Shown one piece after another: positions 56,123 through 64,000 of a DNA stretch of 64,000 bases (the stretch's first letter is position 1; the number at the start of each line of letters is the position of its first letter). The notes under the pieces are model-generated. The model was not told where the DNA came from. It did no database searches and was given only the letters and a program-made list of their open reading frames with translations. The translations under genes were made by a program, and so were the position numbers. The DNA is from JAHEIJ01 sp040235565 (GTDB lineage Bacteria; Pseudomonadota; Gammaproteobacteria; UBA6429; Thiohalophilaceae): assembly GCA_040235565.1 (NCBI GenBank), contig JBECLA010000027.1, forward strand, positions 3,204-67,203. The letters are read 5' to 3'.

Positions 56123-56665
56123 ATGTTGAAAAATATATGGGTAGGTTTCGTCAAGCAGGTACGACGATTAGCTGTCTTTGTAGTAATTACGGTGCTCGTT
56201 GGCACTGCCTGGTCCTACCTGACTGACGCCTCATACCAGGAGGCCAAATACGATCAGGCAATGACTGACAAGGCCTCTCCAGAGAAGGCCGCCCCTGCCT
56301 GGGGTGACGAGATGCTGGCGGGTATACAACACCATGTGCTCGCCGGCCTGCCTATCCGCGTGGCTAATGCCTGCGGTTTGGGTGCCTCCAGCTGCTTTCG
56401 CTGCCACAACGGCAAACGTGCCGGGGCGCCCAAAAGTGACCCGGTCAAGGATCCCTGGCATGTCCAGCACAAGACTGTCAATTATTCCTGCGCGGGTTGC
56501 CATAAGGGGAATCCTCGATTGATGAAGGAGGAGTTATCCCATAAGGGCATGGTGGCCGATCCTCGTACACAGCCGGAGACAAGTTGTTTTAACTGTCATA
56601 AGTCGGCCGATGCTCAGAATTTGGTCGATACCTATCAGAAAGTAACAAAAACCACGGGGGAGTGA
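56123..56665 (+). CDS. Membrane-anchored triheme c-type cytochrome
   Basis: The 180-residue protein has a signal anchor at about 13-33 and three CxxCH sites: CFRCH (91-95), CAGCH (about 124) and CFNCH (about 156). This is a periplasmic cytochrome tethered to the inner membrane, able to carry electrons from a quinol oxidase to the outer-membrane complex. The porin gene follows after four bases, so they are probably co-translated, as in porin-cytochrome conduits. Confidence 0.83.
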   Translation: MLKNIWVGFVKQVRRLAVFVVITVLVGTAWSYLTDASYQEAKYDQAMTDKASPEKAAPAWGDEMLAGIQHHVLAGLPIRVANACGLGASSCFRCHNGKRAGAPKSDPVKDPWHVQHKTVNYSCAGCHKGNPRLMKEELSHKGMVADPRTQPETSCFNCHKSADAQNLVDTYQKVTKTTGE

Positions 56666-56669
56666 GGAC

Positions 56670-57842
56670 ATGACAAGTAATAATTCCAAAGGTCGCCAAA
56701 TCCGTCGTTGTCTACTGCCGTTGGCACTCGCTGTCACTGCTGGCAGTGTACAGGCTGGCCCAACCATCACATACGGTGACGAGGGGTTTCTGAACATTAG
56801 CTATGCGTTGCAGTTCTGGGCACAGGGACGAGATTTCACATCGCCTACTGATGCCGGAGACTCAACTGACTTCTTTTTACGCCGTAATCGCCTCACGTTC
56901 TCGGGTCAGTATAACGACTATATTGGCTATTACGCCCAGCTCGAGGCGGGCAACGACAGCAAAGGCGGCTTGGATGATCGTAGCGTTTATTACCGTGATG
57001 CCTATATGACCTTTGATTGGAAGGACAGCATGCGTTTCATCGTCGGCCGATTCAAGAACACCTTCAGCCGGGAGAACCTCGAAGCCTGTCTGGAACCGCT
57101 TACTCTCGATCGCGCCGAAGTCCTTGCTTATACGCCGTTCGGTGGCAGCCGGGATACCGGTGTGGCCATGTGGGGCAATCTCGCCGACGGTCATCTCCAG
57201 TACCGGCTTATGCTCGCCGACGGTCGGGAGGGTGATGAAGTGGTGAAGGATTCACCCCGTTGGACTGCACGCGTTCACTGGTCACCGTGGGATCCCGAAT
57301 ATGACTATGGATACCGGGGTACCTATCTGGGTACCCGTAAGGTACTGACTATCGGTGCGGCTTACGATTATCAGGCTGATGTGGTATATGCGGATTACAC
57401 TAACAGCACAGATTCAAGCGATTACAGTGCATGGACGGCGGATATATTCATGGAGTATCCTAGTACTTCGGGGACGTACACGGCCTCGGCGGCAATAATG
57501 AATTACAGCACTGACGAAGCCATCAATGCGGATCCGGATCCATTACTGCCAGTGACCAGCGATCTCGAGGGCTATTACGTCAAACTTGGCTACATGTTCC
57601 CCGGCAAGATGGGTATGGGAAGATTGCAGCTGTTTGCACGTTATGAGGACTTGGATTACGACATCACTAACGGTTACTATGATAATCAGTGGATGAGCGC
57701 AGGTGCTAATTACTATATATATGGTCAGCAACTTAAATTTACCTTCGAGTATGCGACCATTGAATATGATCTCCAGCACCCGACCAATCAGGCGCTGCGC
57801 GATTACGATCAGGCTACCCTTGCGCTGCAGCTGATTTTCTAA
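56670..57842 (+). CDS. Outer-membrane porin, ExtI/OprP-like
   Basis: The 390-residue protein has a signal peptide (cleavage near VQAGP) and alternating beta-strand patterns ending in the outer-membrane C-terminal phenylalanine (QLIF). FFLRRNRLTFSGQ and RFKNTFSRENL resemble the phosphate-selective OprP/OprO porins, and ExtI of Geobacter, which is required for selenite and tellurite reduction. Its four-base distance from the triheme cytochrome suggests a complex in which the porin houses or accompanies the cytochromes. Confidence 0.82.
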   Translation: MTSNNSKGRQIRRCLLPLALAVTAGSVQAGPTITYGDEGFLNISYALQFWAQGRDFTSPTDAGDSTDFFLRRNRLTFSGQYNDYIGYYAQLEAGNDSKGGLDDRSVYYRDAYMTFDWKDSMRFIVGRFKNTFSRENLEACLEPLTLDRAEVLAYTPFGGSRDTGVAMWGNLADGHLQYRLMLADGREGDEVVKDSPRWTARVHWSPWDPEYDYGYRGTYLGTRKVLTIGAAYDYQADVVYADYTNSTDSSDYSAWTADIFMEYPSTSGTYTASAAIMNYSTDEAINADPDPLLPVTSDLEGYYVKLGYMFPGKMGMGRLQLFARYEDLDYDITNGYYDNQWMSAGANYYIYGQQLKFTFEYATIEYDLQHPTNQALRDYDQATLALQLIF

Positions 57843-57950
57843 AATAACAAGCATAGTGAATCCGCCAGGGATGGCATGAATCATTAGGTCGTTAGTAATA
57901 TGTAACCGGCTGCTTTTATAGTTTGTAGTGGAGGTAACGCTATTTCTACG

Positions 57951-59429
57951 GTGATTCACAGCAACAGCAACGCCACAGACAATCGCCGGGTACGTATTGA
58001 TGTCGCGCTTGGTTGGCTGGTTGCTATCGCTGGCATGGTAGCCATAGCGCTACTACTGTTTCAGACGGGTGGGGTGGTGCAAGTGCCATTGGTGCTGGTC
58101 ATTACACTAGTCGTACTTCTGCTGCTTGGTCTTGTCATTTTATTTTACCGCATGTTTCAAAACCGCCAGATCTTAGGGGCCATGCACGCAGGCATGCTGG
58201 ATGCCCAGGAAGGTACACTATTGCCAGTAAATGTTGGCTATCTGCGTGATCCCTATCTACGTCAACTGGTTGACGACTACAATCATATGATGGAAGCCTT
58301 GCGGCGAGTGTTCTCGACGGTAGAAGAATGTCAGAACCGTGTGCTTACCGAACGCAATCGTATCAACGCTATCCTGCAGAGCCTCCCCGGGGCGCTATTG
58401 ATCGTGGATGACGATCTGGGCATCACTTCAATCAATTCGTTAGCTGAAACCTTGTTTGGCCTAACTGAAGACGAGTTGGTTGGGCGGAGTCTTTTTGATG
58501 TGCTGGCGTTGTCAGATCTAGATCGTGATCTGCTGCGTGATGCCTTTTTATATAAACGTCGCATAACTAACCAGGAGATAGAGTGTCATCTAAACGGAGA
58601 ACGGCGGCATTTATCTCTCAATCTATCCTTCGTGATCCAGACCGGGGCTGATAACAGTGCAGCCATCACTTTGCAAGACATCAGTGATTACAAGCGTCTG
58701 CAGGAAAATGTCTATAACCAGGAAAAGCTGATCGCCATGGGTGAACTGGCGGCGGGTGTGGCACATGAGCTGAATACGCCGCTCGGTAGCATTTTGGGTT
58801 ATGCTCAATTGTTGCGCGATGCGGTAGGTGATGACCGCAAGATACAAGAATGGACAAGGGTAATTTGCGATGAGGCACGACGTTGTTCACATATCATCGA
58901 TGATATGCTGCAATACGCACATAGCTACGACAAGTGCAACAAGGAAGTCTGCGAGCTCAACAGTGTGGTACGAAATGTCAGCGAGACTTTCGTCAGCTGC
59001 AGGATGAAACGCTACAATATTAATGTGGAACTGGATCTCATGGACAGCCAACTTCATGTGGAGGGCGGTTGTGGTCAACTTGAGATTGTATTGGTAAACC
59101 TTATGTCGAATTCCCTTCAGGCTCTGGCCGGTCGGTCAAACGCAACGATTACTATCCGCACACGATTGGAAGAGCACGGAAATGCACAGTTAATTGTCGA
59201 AGACAATGGTCCAGGGATTCCTCGTGATATTCGTGGACGTATTTTTGATCCTTTCTTCACAACCAAGGATGTGGGTAGCGGAAGTGGACTGGGGCTGGCC
59301 ATCTGTCAGGCTATGCTGAGTCGCAGGGATGCATCCATATTCTATGACAATAATTTTGAGAGTGGAGCGCGTTTCGTCATTGAGCTTCCCCATGTGTTGA
59401 CAGAAATGGCAGCAAATGGTTTGCAGTAA
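57951..59429 (+). CDS. PAS-sensor histidine kinase
   Basis: The 492-residue protein has two membrane helices (about 18-40 and 45-66), a HAMP-like linker, a PAS domain (about 130-240), HisKA with phosphorylated His in [12 protein letters not shown] (about 272) and a HATPase with NSLQA, DNGPGIP and GSGLGLAI. There is little periplasmic loop, so it senses membrane or cytoplasmic cues. GTG 57951 is the conventional start, but GGAGGT at 57930-57935 sits at ideal distance from an in-frame ATT at 57942. Stop codon overlaps the next start. Confidence 0.88.
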   Translation: MIHSNSNATDNRRVRIDVALGWLVAIAGMVAIALLLFQTGGVVQVPLVLVITLVVLLLLGLVILFYRMFQNRQILGAMHAGMLDAQEGTLLPVNVGYLRDPYLRQLVDDYNHMMEALRRVFSTVEECQNRVLTERNRINAILQSLPGALLIVDDDLGITSINSLAETLFGLTEDELVGRSLFDVLALSDLDRDLLRDAFLYKRRITNQEIECHLNGERRHLSLNLSFVIQTGADNSAAITLQDISDYKRLQENVYNQEKLIAMGELAAGVAHELNTPLGSILGYAQLLRDAVGDDRKIQEWTRVICDEARRCSHIIDDMLQYAHSYDKCNKEVCELNSVVRNVSETFVSCRMKRYNINVELDLMDSQLHVEGGCGQLEIVLVNLMSNSLQALAGRSNATITIRTRLEEHGNAQLIVEDNGPGIPRDIRGRIFDPFFTTKDVGSGSGLGLAICQAMLSRRDASIFYDNNFESGARFVIELPHVLTEMAANGLQ

Positions 59430-60841
59430 TGAGTGAACCAGCAATAACAGAAGCAGCGATAACAGAGCCAGCCATGACAATGTCGGCCGAACGACCGTTA
59501 GTGCTGATCTGCGAAGATGATGCAGCGATGCGCGAACTGGTCGCAAGTATTGTCTCGCGGCTTGATGTTGATGTGGTTCAGGCGGAGAGTTCCCAGCACG
59601 CCCTGGATTATCTGGAGAATAATGACGTAGCGCTATTCATTACCGATTTGCGTATGCCGGGTGTAGATGGTCTGGAATTATTGCGATTTGCCCGAGCACA
59701 AAATCCTCTCACACAGGTCGCCATGATTACCGGCAATGCTACCGTGGAATCGGCGGTTGAGGCACTGAAAAGTGGCGCATTCGATTATATTCGTAAACCC
59801 TTTGACACCGAAGAGCTGCGTTGTACCGCGGAACGTGCACTTGAACATTACCAATTGCAACGCGAAAATCGTGTTTTGCGCGAAGAGAACCGTCTGTTCC
59901 GCGAGACTGAAGGCTTCATCGGTCGGTCTCAGTCAATCGCACGCATGCGCAGGCTTATTGATGCGGCTTCAGCTTATGATTGTACCGTGCTTATTACAGG
60001 GGAGAGTGGTTGCGGGAAGGAACTGATTGCAAAACAGATCCACGCACAAAGCAAGCGCAGCGACAAACGCTTTGTTGCCATCAACTGCGCTGCCATCCCC
60101 GAAAATATAATCGAAAGTGAATTATTCGGGTATGTGAAAGGCGCCTTTACCGGCGCAGACCGCAACAAGTCTGGACTTTTTGAGGCCGCTGATGGCGGCA
60201 CACTTTTCCTGGATGAGATCAATAACGCCTCCTTGTCTTTGCAGGCCAAGCTGTTACGTGTATTGCAGGATGGTGCGTTTTACCGCATGGGTGATACTAC
60301 CTCGCGTAGTGTCGATGTACGCGTCCTCGCGGCAAGTAACCGTTCTATCCAGGAGCTCATTACTGCCGGTGAATTTCGTGAAGACCTGTATTATCGGCTT
60401 AAAGTAATCGAGATCCACATTCCTGCCCTACACGAACGGCGTGACGATATACCGCTGTTGGTGAATTATCTTATTGCACGTATCTCGGCCCGTTTGGGCA
60501 AACAAGTACGGGGCGTTACCACGCGAGTACTGGGCGCGTTCATGCGTTATGAATGGCCTGGCAACGTGCGTGAACTGGAGAACATGCTCGAACGTATGAT
60601 CATTCTTGCTGAAGGGGACATGATCGATTTCGACCTTTTACCGCCAGAAATCGCCAACAACCGCGAGAACGTGGGTAAAGCTCTGGACTACATGGCACCT
60701 CATAGTCTGGAGGAGATCGAGGTCTATTTCATCAAAAAAACATTGCGTGAAACAGATGGTGATCGGGCCCTGACCGCCGAAATCCTGGGTATCGACAAGT
60801 CCACTTTGTGGCGCAAGATCAAACGCTATCAACTGGATTGA
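59429..60841 (+). CDS. NtrC-family sigma-54 response regulator
   Basis: The 470-residue protein has a receiver with the phosphorylated Asp in ITDLRMPGVDG (about 73), an AAA+ domain with Walker A GESGCGKE and the sigma-54 contact loop GAFTGA, and a C-terminal Fis-type HTH (AEILGIDKSTLWRKIKRY). It overlaps the kinase by one base, TAATG, so they are co-expressed and form a two-component pair. Three sigma-54 promoters with matching upstream elements inside the island are its probable targets. Confidence 0.93.
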   Translation: MSEPAITEAAITEPAMTMSAERPLVLICEDDAAMRELVASIVSRLDVDVVQAESSQHALDYLENNDVALFITDLRMPGVDGLELLRFARAQNPLTQVAMITGNATVESAVEALKSGAFDYIRKPFDTEELRCTAERALEHYQLQRENRVLREENRLFRETEGFIGRSQSIARMRRLIDAASAYDCTVLITGESGCGKELIAKQIHAQSKRSDKRFVAINCAAIPENIIESELFGYVKGAFTGADRNKSGLFEAADGGTLFLDEINNASLSLQAKLLRVLQDGAFYRMGDTTSRSVDVRVLAASNRSIQELITAGEFREDLYYRLKVIEIHIPALHERRDDIPLLVNYLIARISARLGKQVRGVTTRVLGAFMRYEWPGNVRELENMLERMIILAEGDMIDFDLLPPEIANNRENVGKALDYMAPHSLEEIEVYFIKKTLRETDGDRALTAEILGIDKSTLWRKIKRYQLD

Positions 60842-60853
60842 TCTGGCTGGATT

Positions 60854-61630
60854 ATGTGTGATTCAGGTGGACATCTACGCAGGTTCGCACTGACATTCGC
60901 AGTCGTGATGTGTACGCAGGCATCGGTATCGGTGATGGCAGAAACGACTGATGAACGAATTCAGCGCCTGGAGAATGAAATTGAAGAACTACGGCAGTTA
61001 TTGAATGAACAAGAGCAGCCCCAAGCTACACCAGCTCCCTCTTCGAGAGTCGCACCAGCAACCACACAGAAGATAGATGTTGCATCACTACGAAATGGGG
61101 CTTTCATCCGCTACTACATCAGTAAAGAACCTTTCGGTGAACAACCGCCCAAGGAACGGAAGCCGATAGTACAGGGACGGTTCTTGGAGTCGGACAAGCT
61201 CTCATTTAATCCGTCTACTTATGATGTGCCTGGTTCGGGTCTGTTTTCGCATTATCGGGATCCGTCAAGTTACCCCAATGTCGGTTTGCAGGTGGAAGGT
61301 GAATTGTCGGTCCAGTATGCAGGCGAATACGAGTTGATTCTGTCTCCCAAGCCCGTTCGCGAAGGGGGCACCAATGTAAAAACTCGTATGAGTGCCTGGT
61401 TGCAGGTTGATAACAGTTCGGTGGTGCAATTCCGCGATCAGTCGAGTTGGCAGACTCATCGCGGGCGAGTGTATTTGGAACCAGGTATACATCATATACA
61501 GGTGTGGGCAGTTGCTGCATCTGACGGCTTCGGTCCCAGTCCCACTGAAAGTCAGTTGTTAATGTCACTCAAGGTACCGGGCGAAGTGTCACCACGACCA
61601 CTGCGCGATCTGCAGACCATGGAGAAATAG
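60854..61630 (+). CDS. Secreted coiled-coil protein with PA14-like beta domain
   Basis: The 258-residue protein has a signal peptide (cleavage near MAETT), a coiled coil at about 36-55 (ERIQRLENEIEELRQLLNEQE in part) and a C-terminal beta-rich domain, about 75-235, with YAGEYELIL and LEPGIHHIQVWA that recalls PA14/CBM-like sensor domains. There are no haem sites or cysteine pairs. It lies 13 bases after the response regulator, so may be a periplasmic partner or sensor accessory of the kinase. Function is unknown. Confidence 0.7.
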   Translation: MCDSGGHLRRFALTFAVVMCTQASVSVMAETTDERIQRLENEIEELRQLLNEQEQPQATPAPSSRVAPATTQKIDVASLRNGAFIRYYISKEPFGEQPPKERKPIVQGRFLESDKLSFNPSTYDVPGSGLFSHYRDPSSYPNVGLQVEGELSVQYAGEYELILSPKPVREGGTNVKTRMSAWLQVDNSSVVQFRDQSSWQTHRGRVYLEPGIHHIQVWAVAASDGFGPSPTESQLLMSLKVPGEVSPRPLRDLQTMEK

Positions 61631-61860
61631 CCAGTTCAGAGACATGCAGAATCGAATAGATTGTGATGCGGACTTTCTGAAATATTGTACACCCTGGATG
61701 TCCCAACCCGGGAAGTGACAGAAAGTTGACTTGGCGGAACGTCAGATGACACGTTTCCAACAGTAAAATAAATCACCAAAGCAACTGCGGGATTGTAGGT
61801 GTAATTGAAATACTACCGCAAATGACACGATCATCTTTATTGGAACGGGGAGACAGACGA

Positions 61861-62325
61861 ATGAAAAAGGTTCTGTTGGCAGTAGATAACACCAAAGGCT
61901 CCGAGAAGGCGGTACAAGAACTGGCAGGTTGGGTTAATGGTTTCCAACCCGAGTCGATATTGTTGCTCCATATTGAAAGATTATATGGCCGAACCAGAAT
62001 CGGCGAGATATTAGAAAGTGAGCAAGATATCGAGGAAGTCAGTGCTGCCTTAAAAGGCACCGAGTATATGGAAAAGCTGGATGCGGAGAGCGAAATGATC
62101 GTTTCCCATTTTAAGGACGAGCTCGAACAAGTAGGTTACAAAAATATCAAGGCAGTAATTAAAAAAGGGCATCCCGCTGAGCAGATAGTGGAAACCGCTA
62201 AAGAAGAAGACATCGACCTCATAGTCATGGGCTCGCGTGGTGGACGACAGCATCCTTTTCTAATGGGTAGCGTAAGTCGCGAAGTATCCAATACTGCTGA
62301 TATTTCAGTGCTTATTATTCGCTAA
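61861..62325 (+). CDS. Universal stress protein UspA-family
   Basis: From ATG 61861 the protein is 154 residues with MKKVLLAVDNTKGSEKA at the start and the ATP-binding GSRGGRQHPFLMGSVS at the C-terminus (GxxGx9GS pattern). Usp proteins help cells under energy or oxidative stress. A 231-base gap follows the preceding gene; no sigma-54 match is seen. It is the last gene of the island. Confidence 0.85.
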   Translation: MKKVLLAVDNTKGSEKAVQELAGWVNGFQPESILLLHIERLYGRTRIGEILESEQDIEEVSAALKGTEYMEKLDAESEMIVSHFKDELEQVGYKNIKAVIKKGHPAEQIVETAKEEDIDLIVMGSRGGRQHPFLMGSVSREVSNTADISVLIIR

Positions 62326-62686
62326 GTAGTAGAACAGACCTGTACAATATTTCCAAAGCAATGCAAACAATTAAAAACCTTTTTTCCTATTGGAGCTATG
62401 TTTTTCGATTCCTGCTATGGAAAACGATATGACCAGTTGAAAATATAGCAATTTGCCAACAAGAACATATCTAAAATAATGGTTCCCTTGACGAGATAAA
62501 GTAAATCCAAAAAAGCATGGAGCTACTTTCATAACTTTATATCATTTTTCCTCTTTACAAGAAGAATCCGATATTTTTGGTAACTCATAGTTATAAAATA
62601 CTTTATACCTGCTTATGAAGTAGATTCGAGAATTATCACTTGTATATATCGATTCAATCAGTCGATGCAACATAGGCGAGGTTTAA
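62326..62686. other. Right edge of the island, no gene
   Basis: These 361 bases are AT-rich, with no convincing frame, tRNA, integrase remnant or terminator. They separate the universal stress gene from the convergent ygiQ gene. Confidence 0.55.
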
Positions 62687-64000
62687 TTAAGAACGGTGTT
62701 TTTGACGCGATCCTGATGACTTATTGGTATTGCCTGTATTGAAATCTGATTTCTCGGCCCGGGCATGTTGGGTACGAAACGTGCGTTTGCTCCTGGGCGT
62801 GATCCGTTTGCCTTCATGCTGTTTGCCGGTTCCTGCTGGTTGCCAGGTGGGGACCAGATGACGCTTGCCGTTACCGATCAAATCCGCCCGCCCCATGCGT
62901 TTCAAGGCAGCGCGTAACAAGGGCCAGTTGTTGGCATCATGGTAGCGCAGGAAGGCTTTATGCAGGCGGCGCTGTCTGGCGCCTTTGGGAATGTATACCT
63001 GTTCACTTTGCTGCGTGACCTTGCGTAACGGATTCTTGCCGGTGTAATACATCGCCGTGGCGGTCGCCATGGGGGAAGGCAGAAATGCCTGCACCTGATC
63101 GGCACGAAAGCCGTTTTTCTTCAGCCACAACGCCAGCTGCAACATGTCTTCATCGGTGGTGCCGGGATGGGCGGCGATGAAGTAGGGAATCAGATATTGT
63201 TCCTTGCCGGCCTGCTTGCTGAATTTATCAAACATCGCCTTGAAGCGATCGTAGGTACCAATGCCCGGTTTCATCATCTTGTTAAGCGGGCCGTCTTCGG
63301 TATGTTCCGGCGCGATCTTCAGGTAACCCCCCACATGATGGCTGACCAGTTCTTTCACATATGTCGGTGACTTGACGGCCAGGTCATAACGGAGGCCGGA
63401 AGCGATGAGAATTTTTTTAATCCCGGGCAGTTCCCGCGCGCGTCGATACAGATGAATCAGTGGCGAATGATCGGTATTCAGGTTATGACAGATATCCGGA
63501 AACACACAGGAAGGTTTGCGGCAGGCGGCTTCGATCTCGGGACTCTTGCAGGCCAGGCGATACATGTTCGCCGTCGGGCCACCCAGATCGGAGATCACCC
63601 CGGTGAAGCCTGGCACCGTATCGCGAATGGTTTCAATTTCGCGAATCACCGAATCTTCGGAGCGGTTCTGGATGATGCGGCCCTCATGTTCGGTAATGGA
63701 ACAGAAGGTACAACCCCCAAAACAACCGCGCATGATGTTGATCGAGAAACGAATCATTTCATAGGCGGGGATGCGGGCGTCACCATACATCTCATGTGGC
63801 CGACGCGTATACGGCAGTTCGAATACGCTGTCCAGTTCCCTGGTGGTCAGGGGAACAGGTGGCGGGTTTAACCATAAATCTTTATTGCCGTGACGTTGTA
63901 CCAGGGCGCGGGCATTACCCGGATTGGTTTCCAGGTGTAAGACGCGCGACGCATGGGCATACAACACCGGATCCTGGCGAACCTGTTCAAAACCGGGCAG
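62687..64000 (-). CDS. ygiQ: YgiQ-family radical SAM protein, N-terminus outside window
   Basis: The frame runs off the right edge, leaving about 437 C-terminal residues. It has the radical SAM cysteines CFGGCTFC in [21 protein letters not shown], and the family strings [12 protein letters not shown] and [14 protein letters not shown]. Its natural end is changed: after AEKSD the tail reads [18 protein letters not shown], unlike the detached copy at 48688, so the island supplied a new 3' end. YgiQ function is not established. The reading frame is intact across the junction. Confidence 0.88.
   Translation of the reverse strand: MPGFEQVRQDPVLYAHASRVLHLETNPGNARALVQRHGNKDLWLNPPPVPLTTRELDSVFELPYTRRPHEMYGDARIPAYEMIRFSINIMRGCFGGCTFCSITEHEGRIIQNRSEDSVIREIETIRDTVPGFTGVISDLGGPTANMYRLACKSPEIEAACRKPSCVFPDICHNLNTDHSPLIHLYRRARELPGIKKILIASGLRYDLAVKSPTYVKELVSHHVGGYLKIAPEHTEDGPLNKMMKPGIGTYDRFKAMFDKFSKQAGKEQYLIPYFIAAHPGTTDEDMLQLALWLKKNGFRADQVQAFLPSPMATATAMYYTGKNPLRKVTQQSEQVYIPKGARQRRLHKAFLRYHDANNWPLLRAALKRMGRADLIGNGKRHLVPTWQPAGTGKQHEGKRITPRSKRTFRTQHARAEKSDFNTGNTNKSSGSRQKHRS
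62746..63019 (-). repeat. Right copy of the ygiQ 3' direct repeat (island border)
   Basis: This copy lies inside the intact ygiQ gene and matches 48747-49020 at roughly nine of ten bases by eye. It is in frame, so gene function is kept. The divergence between copies argues that the island came from a related but different ygiQ donor. Confidence 0.9.

Larger units (their letters stand above)
49021..62745 (+). mobile_element. 13.7-kb genomic island integrated at the 3' end of ygiQ
   Basis: The segment lies between two same-orientation copies of the ygiQ 3' end, one detached and one attached to the intact gene. That is the expected product of integration into a gene's 3' end with the element supplying a replacement end, or of recombination through a shared ygiQ fragment. 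All 15 genes lie on the plus strand and form one functional theme, with their own two-component regulator. No integrase, transposase or relaxase is visible, so it is probably immobile now or was brought in by homologous recombination. Confidence 0.72.

Noticed and set aside
57843..57950. TGGCATGAATCATTA near 57875 as a fourth sigma-54 promoter for the kinase gene
   Set aside because: The -12 box lacks the invariant GC at the right spacing; only the -24 part resembles the consensus.
49021..62745. Search for integrase, transposase, relaxase or tRNA-type attachment sites in the island
   Set aside because: None of the frames has recombinase motifs and no tRNA is visible; only the ygiQ duplication marks the borders.

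Overview
The window comes from a gammaproteobacterial chromosome. The evidence is the asd/usg-like/fimV/truA/trpFBA/accD/folC/dedD/cvpA/purF/metZ block, PrmB, HemN, YgiQ and a gamma-type leuCDB cluster. Multiheme cytochromes and sulfur-carrier proteins suggest a sulfur-metabolising member of the Chromatiales or Thiohalomonadales type. That placement is an inference, because no rRNA or other taxonomic marker lies in the window.

Bases 1-32,100 are mostly housekeeping: a MEMO1-family protein, mogA, prmB, hemN, two membrane GGDEF/EAL proteins, aroC, an MFS transporter, a BON lipoprotein, a LysR regulator divergent from leuCDB, then asd, a usg-like paralogue, fimV and the tRNA/tryptophan/lipid/folate/purine block ending in metZ. 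A sequence matching the SAM-II riboswitch, with a complete antiterminator/terminator switch, precedes metZ.

Bases 32,100-48,700 are accessory redox and transport genes. They include a DUF302 protein, an octaheme tetrathionate-reductase-family cytochrome with a b-type cytochrome and a TlpA-like thioredoxin; a TRAP transporter operon with a gamma-glutamyltranspeptidase and a TauE-type permease behind a sigma-54 promoter; a PKD/multiheme protein with four 67-residue heme modules; a serine-glyoxylate aminotransferase; and a small MarR-controlled cluster.

Bases about 49,020-62,745 form a 13.7-kb island beside ygiQ. The 3' end of ygiQ is present twice, once as a detached remnant at 48,688-49,020 and once joined to the intact gene at 62,687, which is the footprint of integration at a gene's 3' end. 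No recombinase is visible. All island genes lie on one strand: TusA - YedE/YeeE - TusA - DsrE-like - DsrE-like - small protein, which resembles the YTD cluster described in sulfur disproportionators; then a rhodanese lipoprotein, a pentaheme cytochrome, a small secreted Cys-x-Cys protein, a triheme cytochrome and an outer-membrane porin, which resemble the ExtHIJKL selenite/tellurite conduit of Geobacter; then a histidine kinase, an NtrC-type activator, a secreted coiled-coil/beta protein and a universal stress protein.

Three sigma-54 promoter matches inside the island (49,380; 52,707; 55,767) each have a pair of TTGCAA-type elements about 60 and 100-115 bases upstream. The simplest reading is a self-contained, horizontally moved chalcogen (sulfur or selenium) module in which the island's own kinase and activator switch on an electron conduit and a sulfur-carrier/permease set.
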